The position numbers and the translations under genes are program-made. The notes under the pieces are model-generated. The model saw nothing but the letters and a program-made list of their open reading frames with translations. It was not told the origin of the DNA and ran no database searches. From Actinomycetota bacterium (lineage in GTDB: Bacteria; Actinomycetota; Nitriliruptoria; Euzebyales; Egibacteraceae): a DNA stretch of 8,047 nt. The stretch covers positions 1 through 8,047 of the forward strand of contig JAHWKQ010000096.1 of the NCBI GenBank assembly GCA_019347785.1. The letters are read 5' to 3'. Below are positions 1 to 4,904 of the stretch, piece after piece. Within the stretch, counting starts at the first letter, position 1; each line of letters opens with the position of its first letter.

Positions 1-2
1 TC

Positions 3-731
3 TACATCGACGAGGTCGACAAGATCGCCCGCAAGAGCGAGAACCCGTCGATCACGCGGGACGTCTCCGGCGAGGGCGTGCAGCAGGCGCTGCTGAAGAT
101 CCTGGAGGGCACCACCGCCAGCGTGCCGCCGCAGGGCGGCCGCAAGCATCCCCACCAGGAGTTCATCCAGATCGACACGACCAACGTGCTGTTCATCTGC
201 GGTGGCGCGTTCGCCGGCCTGGAGCAGCTCATCGAGCAGCGCATCGGGCGCAAGAGCATCGGCTTCGGCGCCGACGTCAGGACCCGGGCCGCCAAGGACC
301 TGACCGCGCTGTACAGCCAGGTGCTGCCCGAGGACCTGATGAAGTTCGGTCTGATCCCCGAGTTCGTCGGGCGCCTGCCAATCGGCTGCTACGTCGAGCA
401 GCTCGACCGCGAGGCGCTGGTGCGCGTGCTGACCGAGCCCAAGAACGCGCTGGTGCGGCAGTACAAGAAGTTCTTCGACTACGACGCGGTGCGCCTGGAC
501 TTCAGCGACGACGCCCTGGAGGCCATCGCCGACCAGGCCATCCTGCGCGGGACCGGGGCGCGCGGGCTGCGCGCCATCCTGGAAGAGGTCCTGCTGAACA
601 CCATGTACGAGCTGCCGTCGCTGTCCGACGTCGGCCAGTGCCTCATCACCGCCGAGGTCGTGCGCGAGAAGGTCAACCCCACCCTCCTGCCCCACGCCGA
701 GGAGGCGCTGCGCCGGGAGCGCTCCGCCTAG
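3..731 (+). CDS. clpX: ClpX, ATP-dependent unfoldase subunit of ClpXP (5' partial)
   Basis: ClpX is the AAA+ hexamer that recognises tagged or misfolded cytoplasmic proteins, unfolds them and threads them into the ClpP protease. The window opens inside the Walker B segment (YIDEVDKIARKSENPSITRD), so the zinc-binding domain and Walker A motif lie upstream. The 242 visible codons carry, in order, Walker B with the Asp-Glu pair, the GEGVQQALLKILEGT helix, the RKH pore loop (GGRKHPHQEF), a sensor-1 strand (NVLFICGGAF), the ClpP-docking IGF loop (bases 258-266), the arginine-finger segment LIPEFVGRLP and sensor 2 (GTGARGLRAILEE). The gene ends normally with TAG at 729-731, and all motifs needed in this half are intact. 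The loss at the 5' end is only the window edge. In actinobacteria clpX usually follows clpP; here the next gene belongs to an amino-sugar cassette after an 89-base gap. Identification is essentially certain. Confidence 0.98.
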   Translation, partial: YIDEVDKIARKSENPSITRDVSGEGVQQALLKILEGTTASVPPQGGRKHPHQEFIQIDTTNVLFICGGAFAGLEQLIEQRIGRKSIGFGADVRTRAAKDLTALYSQVLPEDLMKFGLIPEFVGRLPIGCYVEQLDREALVRVLTEPKNALVRQYKKFFDYDAVRLDFSDDALEAIADQAILRGTGARGLRAILEEVLLNTMYELPSLSDVGQCLITAEVVREKVNPTLLPHAEEALRRERSA

Positions 732-820
732 ACAGCACCGCAGGGACCGCCTTGTGCGTACCCGCGGCACGATTCGGCCGCACACATGCACAACACCCGT
801 CCGGAAAGGTGGGGCCTGCG
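732..820 (+). promoter_or_regulatory. clpX to SIS-gene intergenic region with imperfect inverted repeats; candidate promoter/operator
   Basis: This is the only sizeable gap before the sugar cassette and so the likeliest site for its promoter and operator. TTGTGCG at 752-758 has two imperfect inverted partners: CGCACA at 779-784 and TGCACAA at 787-793. A shorter GTGC (754-757)/GCAC (767-770) pair could form a small hairpin. I see no convincing -10 hexamer, no T-run that would make an intrinsic terminator for clpX, and no match to the DasR operator of Streptomyces as I remember it. The assignment is by position and symmetry only. Confidence 0.25.
805..814 (+). promoter_or_regulatory. Ribosome binding site fixing the start of the SIS-domain gene
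   Basis: AAAGGTGGGG lies six bases before the ATG at 821. The reading frame is open upstream as far as 638, inside clpX, but no site of this quality precedes any earlier start and the upstream residues resemble no SIS protein. The site therefore supports the start at 821. Confidence 0.7.
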
Positions 821-1843
821 ATGCCCGGGGAGCACATGGCGGCGGAGATGGCCCAGCAGCCCGGGGTACTGCGCGCGCTCGCGGGGCGCCGGTCGCGGGT
901 CGCGACCGAGGTCCGGGCCGCGGTGCCGGCCCCGCCCGCCGGCGTCATCCTCGTCGCGCGCGGCTCGTCGGACCATGCCGCCGTGTACGGTCGCTACGCG
1001 CTGGAGCTTGCCGTGCGACGGCCGGTGTGCCTGGCGGCGCCCAGCCTGTTCACGCTCTACGGCGGCGACGTCGCCTGTGAGGGCTGGCTCGCGGTCGCCG
1101 TGAGCCAGTCCGGGGCGACGCCGGAGATCGTCGGGGTCTTCGAGCGGCTGCGCGCCGCCGGGGCCACCGGGGTCGCCGTCACCAATGACGCCGACAGTCC
1201 CCTGGCCGACGCCGGCGACGCCGTCGTGGACCTGGACGCCGGTGAGGAGCTGGCCGTGCCGGCCACCAAGACGTTCACCGCGTCGGTGGCGGCCTTCGCG
1301 ATCCTGGCCGAGGCCCTGGCCGACGGCGACTGGCGGGCCGGGGACTGGCAGGCGCTGCCCGACCAGGTCGCCGCCGTGGTCGACGACCCCGGGCCGGCGC
1401 GCCGGGTGGCGGCCGACCTGGCCGACGCCGCGGGGCTGGTCACCGTCGGCCGGGGCTTTCTGTACGGGGTGGCGCTGGAGGCGGCCCTGAAGCTGAAGGA
1501 GACCACCTCGATCCTGGCCCACGGCTACTCCTCGGCCGACCTGCGCCACGGCCCGATCGCCGTCGTCGAGCGTGAGTTCCCGGTGCTGGCGTTCACGTCG
1601 TCGGGGAGGGCGGCGGCGGACATGGCCGAGCTGGTGGGACAGCTGGCCGGGCGCGGCGCCCGGGTGCACCGGGTCGGCGACGGCGCCGGCGCGACGCTGG
1701 GGCTGCCGGCCGGCCTGAGCGAGCCGCTGGCGGCCCTGCCCGCCACCGTTCGGGCCCAGCAGGTCGCGCACGCCCTGGCGGTGCGCCTGGGGCTGGACCC
1801 GGACGCGCCCGAGGGCCTGACCAAGGTCACCTACACGCGGTGA
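821..1843 (+). CDS. Double-SIS-domain sugar-phosphate protein, probable glucosamine-6-phosphate deaminase (NagB-II type)
   Basis: A 340-residue cytoplasmic protein with two sugar-isomerase (SIS) domains. The first carries ARGSSDHAAVYGRYALE (46-62), the phosphosugar-binding SQSGATPEIV (95-104) and VPATKTFTA (146-154). The second carries GRGFLYGVALEAALKLKET (210-228) and SSADLRHGPIAVVE (237-250). The protein ends in PEGLTKVTYTR, a tail typical of the NagB-II/AgaS group. It resembles the isomerase half of GlmS but has no N-terminal glutaminase domain, so it should not make glucosamine-6-phosphate from glutamine. The expected reaction is glucosamine-6-phosphate to fructose-6-phosphate plus ammonia. 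A PTS with a NagE-like permease downstream supports this use in amino-sugar breakdown. An AgaS-like deaminase/isomerase for galactosamine-6-phosphate, or another ketose/aldose phosphate activity, remains possible. The gene is followed after 25 bases by the next cassette member. Confidence 0.85.
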   Translation: MPGEHMAAEMAQQPGVLRALAGRRSRVATEVRAAVPAPPAGVILVARGSSDHAAVYGRYALELAVRRPVCLAAPSLFTLYGGDVACEGWLAVAVSQSGATPEIVGVFERLRAAGATGVAVTNDADSPLADAGDAVVDLDAGEELAVPATKTFTASVAAFAILAEALADGDWRAGDWQALPDQVAAVVDDPGPARRVAADLADAAGLVTVGRGFLYGVALEAALKLKETTSILAHGYSSADLRHGPIAVVEREFPVLAFTSSGRAAADMAELVGQLAGRGARVHRVGDGAGATLGLPAGLSEPLAALPATVRAQQVAHALAVRLGLDPDAPEGLTKVTYTR

Positions 1844-1868
1844 CCACGGCGGTGGAGGTGACCGGGGG

Positions 1869-2762
1869 ATGACGCGCCTGCTCGACCGCTTCGGGTACGG
1901 GCTCGCGGCCCTGCGCGGCGACGAGCTGCGCGACGCCGTCCGGGCGTCGGAGGGCCGTACCCTGCTGGCCGAGGTCGTCGCCCCCGCGGCGCCGCTGCAG
2001 GCCGGCACGGCCAACGCGGAGCTGGCGGCCGCCTTCGGCGCCGACCTGGTCTGCCTCAACCTGGCCGACCCCTCCGCCGACGGCGTGCTCGTGGCCGGCC
2101 TGGAACTGCTCGACCCGCCGCCGCGGGGCTTCCACGGGCTGGCCCGGCTGCTGGGCAGGCCGGTCGGGCTCAACCTCGAGCCGGCTCTGGAATCCGTGCC
2201 CGACGAGCACCGCGCGACGGAGCCCAATGCCCGGGCCGCCGCGGACGGCGGGGCGGCGTTCGTGGTCGTGACGGCCAACCCCGGCCGCGGCGCGACCGTG
2301 GCCGACCTGGCGGCCGCCGTCGAGACCGTGCGGCGGTCCGCGCCCGACCTGGTGTGCCTGGCCGGCAAGATGCACCACGCCGGCGCCGAGGAGCCGATCG
2401 GGGTGGGGGTGGCCGAGGCGCTGCTGGAGGCCGACGCCCACGGTGTGCTCGTCCCGCTGCCCGGCACCGTGCCGGGCGTCTCCGAGGACGCCGCCCGGTC
2501 GGTCACCACCCGGGTGCGCGCCGCCGGCGGGCTGGCGGTCGGCGCCGTCGGTACCTCGCAGGAGGGCGCCGACGTGACTACGATCAGGCAGCTGGCCGTG
2601 ACCGCCAAGCGCGTGGGGGTGGACGTGCACCATCTGGGCGACGCGGGCCTGGGTGGCGTCGCCGCGCCCGAGAACCTGTACGCCTACGGCGTGGCGGTCC
2701 GCGGGGTGCGGCACACCTGGAACCGGATGGCCCGCGGCGTGCGCGGGTCGTGGAGGGGCTGA
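1869..2762 (+). CDS. Uncharacterised PTS-associated protein, probably a TIM-barrel fold (DUF7916-like)
   Basis: A 297-residue soluble protein without signal peptide or membrane segment. A good ribosome binding site (GGAGGTG, 1854-1860) stands eight bases before the ATG. The sequence alternates short hydrophobic strands and helices as in a beta/alpha barrel: DLVCLNLADP (59-68), RPVGLNLEP (97-105), FVVVTANPGRG (131-141), LVCLAGKMHH (161-170), HGVLVPLPGTVPGVSE (191-206), LAVGAVGTSQEGAD (222-235) and VDVHHLGDAGLGG (251-263). The His-His pairs and acidic residues at strand ends look like an active site. I recognise this as a family of unknown function often encoded beside PTS genes and variously labelled HAD-like hydrolase or PEP phosphonomutase; I see no HAD motif (DxDxT) to justify the first label. 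It lies three bases before the IIB gene, so it is probably co-translated with the transporter. A role in metabolising the imported sugar phosphate is inference. Confidence 0.7.
   Translation: MTRLLDRFGYGLAALRGDELRDAVRASEGRTLLAEVVAPAAPLQAGTANAELAAAFGADLVCLNLADPSADGVLVAGLELLDPPPRGFHGLARLLGRPVGLNLEPALESVPDEHRATEPNARAAADGGAAFVVVTANPGRGATVADLAAAVETVRRSAPDLVCLAGKMHHAGAEEPIGVGVAEALLEADAHGVLVPLPGTVPGVSEDAARSVTTRVRAAGGLAVGAVGTSQEGADVTTIRQLAVTAKRVGVDVHHLGDAGLGGVAAPENLYAYGVAVRGVRHTWNRMARGVRGSWRG
2752..2758 (+). promoter_or_regulatory. Ribosome binding site of the interrupted IIB gene
   Basis: GGAGGGG, inside the last codons of the preceding gene, lies seven bases before the ATG at 2766. It matters because it shows that the interrupted gene still has intact initiation signals. 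Confidence 0.7.
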
Positions 2763-2765
2763 GCC

Positions 2766-3011
2766 ATGGGCGTGCGAGAGACCGCCGAGCAGGTGCTGGC
2801 CGGACTGGGGGGCGGGGACAACATCAATAACCTCGAGCCGTGCATCACCCGGCTGCGCGTCGAGCTGCACGACGACGACAAGCTCGACTAGGCGGCGCTG
2901 AAGCAGGCGGGGGCGCCCGGCGTCATGCGCATGGGCGGCGCGGTGCAGGTGGTCATGGGCACCAAGAGCGACAGCATCGAGTCGGCGATGCGTGACCTCA
3001 TGGGCGGGTAG
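2766..3011 (+). pseudogene. PTS EIIB component (Glc/GlcNAc family) interrupted by an in-frame TAG at codon 42
   Basis: EIIB receives phosphate from EIIA on a cysteine and passes it to the sugar carried by EIIC. The reading frame gives 81 codons, the usual size of a free-standing actinobacterial IIB such as Streptomyces NagF. It starts GVRETAEQVLAGLGGGDNI and has the active-site cysteine in NNLEPCITRLRVEL (Cys26). Codon 42 (2889-2891) is TAG, after DDDKLD. In relatives this stretch reads D-E-A-A-L-K, so one change from GAG to TAG accounts for it. After the stop the frame continues without shift as AALKQAGAPGVMRMGGAVQV and MGTKSDSIESAMRDLMGG, fully typical of the second half of the domain, to a second TAG at 3009-3011. 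The 41-residue product would keep the cysteine but lose half the fold and should be inactive. The good conservation after the stop points to a very recent mutation, a base-calling error or readthrough. I call it a pseudogene provisionally. Confidence 0.8.
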
Positions 3012-3031
3012 CCGGGGAGCCGCGGGCGTCC

Positions 3032-3487
3032 ATGACCGTCGTCACCAGCCCCTTCACCGGCGACGTCGTCGTCCTCGACGACGTCGCCGACGAGGTCTTC
3101 GCCAGCCGCACGGTGGGCGACGGCGTGGCGGTCAGCCCCACCGGGGCGCAGGTCGTCGCCCCCGTCGCCGGCACGGTCGCCAAGGCCTTCCGGGGGGGCC
3201 ACGGCTGGGCGATCGAGACCGGCGACGGGCTGCAGGTGCTGGTGCACGTCGGCATCGACACCGTGCGCCTGGAAGGAGACGGCTTCACCCCGCGCGCGGC
3301 CGAGGGCGACGAGGTCGCCGTCGGCGACCCGCTCGTGGGCGTCGACTGGGACCGGCTGCGCGAACTGGGCGTCGACACCGTGTCGCCGGTCGTCGTACTG
3401 TCGGGTCACACGGTGACGGTCGTCGCCGGGTCCGGCGGGGTCCGCGCCGGTGACCCGCTGCTGGAGGTGGACACCGGGACGGCGTGA
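3032..3487 (+). CDS. PTS EIIA component, glucose/N-acetylglucosamine (Crr) family
   Basis: A 151-residue soluble protein of the EIIA-Glc fold that takes phosphate from HPr and gives it to EIIB. It starts with the typical SPFTGDVVVLDDVADEVF, followed by GDGVAVSPTG and VVAPVAGTV. The two histidines of the active site are present: His57 in GGHGWAIET and His72 in VLVHVGIDTVRLEGDGF, the phosphorylated one. Their spacing of 15 residues equals that of His75 and His90 in E. coli EIIA-Glc. The length matches a stand-alone domain; it is not fused to IIB or IIC. The start ATG lies 20 bases after the end of the IIB frame. The only Shine-Dalgarno-like run (GGGGAG, 3014-3019) is twelve bases away, longer than usual, so translation may depend on ribosomes finishing IIB. 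The premature stop in IIB could thus lower its expression. In actinobacteria one EIIA of this family can serve several permeases. Confidence 0.93.
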   Translation: MTVVTSPFTGDVVVLDDVADEVFASRTVGDGVAVSPTGAQVVAPVAGTVAKAFRGGHGWAIETGDGLQVLVHVGIDTVRLEGDGFTPRAAEGDEVAVGDPLVGVDWDRLRELGVDTVSPVVVLSGHTVTVVAGSGGVRAGDPLLEVDTGTA

Positions 3488-3523
3488 GCCCGCCGTCCGG
3501 GAGGACCGACTGGAGGGGCGACC

Positions 3524-4666
3524 ATGCTCGGGCTGCTGCAACGCGTCGGCCGGGCGCTGATGATGCCGATCGCGGTCCTGCCGGCGGCCGCGCTGCTGCT
3601 GCGCCTCGGCGAGTTCTTCGGCACGGTGTCGTGGCTGTCGTGGGGCAACCCTGTCTGGAACGTCATGGAGACCGGTGGGGGAGCGGTGTTCGAGAGCCTG
3701 CCGGTGATCTTCGCCATCGGGGTGGCCATCGGCTTCTCCGAGGGCGCCGGGGCCGCCGGGCTGGCCGCGGTCGTCGGCCACATCGTGCTCGTGGCGATCG
3801 TCGACATGGACGTCCTCGGCGGCATCATCATCGGCCTCCTCGCGGCGACGCTGTACCGGCGCTACAAGGACATCGACCTGCCCGACTACCTCGCGTTCTT
3901 CGGGGGCCGGCGCTTCGTGCCGATCGTGACCGCCTTCGCGGCCATGCTCATCGGCCTGGCCGGCAGCTTCGTGTGGCCGCCCGTCGAGGGGGCGATCGAC
4001 TCGTTCGGCTCGTGGATCATCGGGGCGGGGGCGCTGGGCGCCTTCGTCTACGGCGTGGCGAACCGGGCGCTCATCCCCTTCGGGCTGCACCACATTATCA
4101 ACACCTTCATCTGGTTCCAGTTCGGCACGTTCCGGACCGACTCGGGCAAGGTCGTGCGCGGCGAGATCAACCGCTTCTTCGCCGGCGACCCCGAGGCGGG
4201 CCTGTTCCTGGCCGGCTTCTACCTCATCATGATGTTCGGGCTGCCGGCCGCCGCCTACGCGATGTACCGCCAGTCCGACCCGGAGAACCGCAGGCAGACG
4301 GGCGCCGTCATGGGGTCCAGCGGCTTCACGTCCTTCCTGACCGGCATCACCGAGCCGATCGAGTTCAGCTTCCTGTTCCTGGCGCCGGTGCTGTTCGGCA
4401 TCCACGCGCTGCTGACCGGCTCCGCGCTGTTCGTCGCCGGCGTGCTGGGCATCAAGCACGGCTTCGGCTTCTCGGCGGGCCTGATCGACTACCTGATCAA
4501 TTACGGCATCGCGACGAACCCCCTGCTGCTCGTCCCGCTGGGCCTGGCCTACGCCGCGGTGTACTTCGTGCTGTTCACGTTCGCGATCCGCACCTTCGAC
4601 CTGCCCACGCCCGGCCGGACGCCGGCATCCCAGCGGGCGGGCGACCAGGAGCCCGCGGCCGCCTGA
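3524..4666 (+). CDS. nagE: PTS EIIC membrane permease, N-acetylglucosamine type
   Basis: A 380-residue integral membrane protein that forms the sugar channel of the PTS; sugar is phosphorylated by EIIB as it enters. The start is supported by GGAGGGG (3512-3518) five bases before the ATG. It opens with QRVGRALMMPIAVLPAAALL, the usual amphipathic start and first membrane helix, and has about eight to ten hydrophobic segments. Motifs resemble the IIC part of E. coli NagE: LPDYLAFFGGRRFVPI (119-134), WPPVEGAI (151-158), NRALIPFGLHHIINTFIWFQ (180-199), GEINRFFAGD (213-222), FLTGITEPIEFSFLFLAP (271-288) with the sugar-binding glutamates, GFGFSAGLIDYLIN (313-326) and a final LPTPGR. The short polar tail carries no IIB domain. 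Substrate is inferred to be GlcNAc rather than glucose from these motifs and from the neighbouring NagB-II-like gene. The segment after VGHIVLV seems about seven residues shorter than in E. coli NagE. Confidence 0.9.
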   Translation: MLGLLQRVGRALMMPIAVLPAAALLLRLGEFFGTVSWLSWGNPVWNVMETGGGAVFESLPVIFAIGVAIGFSEGAGAAGLAAVVGHIVLVAIVDMDVLGGIIIGLLAATLYRRYKDIDLPDYLAFFGGRRFVPIVTAFAAMLIGLAGSFVWPPVEGAIDSFGSWIIGAGALGAFVYGVANRALIPFGLHHIINTFIWFQFGTFRTDSGKVVRGEINRFFAGDPEAGLFLAGFYLIMMFGLPAAAYAMYRQSDPENRRQTGAVMGSSGFTSFLTGITEPIEFSFLFLAPVLFGIHALLTGSALFVAGVLGIKHGFGFSAGLIDYLINYGIATNPLLLVPLGLAYAAVYFVLFTFAIRTFDLPTPGRTPASQRAGDQEPAAA

Positions 4667-4682
4667 CCCGCGGGCCCCGCGG
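4651..4682 (+). terminator. GC-only stem-loop overlapping the IIC stop codon; possible cassette terminator
   Basis: GCCCGCGG (4651-4658) can pair perfectly with CCGCGGGC (4668-4675) around a nine-base loop that holds the TGA of the IIC gene. A competing hairpin joins CCGCGG at 4668-4673 and 4677-4682. There is no T-tract, so this would be at best an atypical terminator or a pause and mRNA-stability element at the 3' end of the PTS transcript. Such stems also arise by chance at this GC content. Confidence 0.3.
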
Positions 4683-4689
4683 CGCGGCG

Positions 4690-4881
4690 GTGGCCGACCC
4701 GCTGCTGGTCGCTCTCCTGGCGGCGGTGTGGTGGATCCCCACGTTCGTGTGCCTGTCGGACCTGCAGCGCCGCGAGGGGGTGCGGCGCGTCCTGGTGTGG
4801 AAGTGGACCGCCGTGCTGTGCGTGCCGGTCGCGGGCGCGGCGCTGTACTGGACGAGGGGCCGGCGCGGGCTCGACCACTGA
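4690..4881 (+). CDS. Small two-helix membrane protein, PLDc_N (phospholipase D-nuclease N-terminal)-like
   Basis: A 63-residue frame starting with GTG: a hydrophobic segment (PLLVALLAAVWWIPTFVCL), a short charged loop (SDLQRREGVRR), a second hydrophobic segment (VWKWTAVLCVPVAGAALYW) and a basic tail (TRGRRGLDH). This two-helix layout, with the R/D-rich linker and the P-V-x-G-x-x-x-Y-W ending of helix 2, is that of the PLDc_N family, small membrane proteins common in actinobacteria, found alone or in front of cardiolipin-synthase domains. Function of the stand-alone form is unknown. The start is uncertain: no clear Shine-Dalgarno site precedes 4690, and the same frame stays open much further upstream, overlapping the IIC gene without family resemblance there. 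It ends 23 bases before valS, so the valS promoter overlaps its last codons. Confidence 0.6.
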   Translation: MADPLLVALLAAVWWIPTFVCLSDLQRREGVRRVLVWKWTAVLCVPVAGAALYWTRGRRGLDH

Positions 4882-4898
4882 GGACGGCCACCTACACT
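4870..4898 (+). promoter_or_regulatory. Candidate promoter for leaderless valS mRNA
   Basis: TACACT at 4893-4898 fits the TAnnnT -10 consensus of actinobacterial housekeeping promoters. It ends six bases before the valS ATG, so a normal transcription start would fall on or next to the A of that ATG. A weak -35 candidate (CTCGAC, 4870-4875) lies 17 bases upstream, within the end of the preceding small gene. The lack of a convincing Shine-Dalgarno site before valS agrees with a leaderless message. Confidence 0.5.
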
Positions 4899-4904
4899 GC
4901 GCGC

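Noticed and set aside
638..820. Upstream extension of the SIS-domain protein into clpX
   Set aside because: The extra residues are Pro/Arg-rich, overlap the ClpX C-terminus and are unlike SIS proteins; a strong ribosome binding site marks 821.
728..2608. Very long open frames on the minus strand (also 2888-4891 and 6821-7990)
   Set aside because: They lie opposite recognised genes, have low-complexity Arg/Pro/Ala/Gly-rich translations with no family resemblance, and are expected shadows at this GC content.
2889..2891. Genome-wide reassignment of TAG to an amino acid as the explanation of the IIB stop
   Set aside because: TAG ends clpX (729-731), the IIB frame itself (3009-3011) and valS (7584-7586) exactly where those proteins should end, so TAG acts as an ordinary stop here. 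Selenocysteine uses TGA and does not apply.
2883..2900. A frameshift as the cause of the IIB interruption
   Set aside because: Residues before and after the TAG match the IIB family in the same frame without any gap, so no insertion or deletion is needed.
3484..4689. Long + strand frame overlapping the EIIC gene in another phase
   Set aside because: Its translation over the EIIC region is Arg-rich and featureless. Only its tail from about 4690 looks like a protein, and that part is reported as the small membrane protein.
4728..4904. Upstream extension of ValRS
   Set aside because: The added residues resemble nothing in ValRS, run through the small membrane gene, and lack a ribosome binding site.
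4882..4904. T-box or other riboswitch before valS
   Set aside because: Only 23 bases separate valS from the preceding gene, far too few for such an element.
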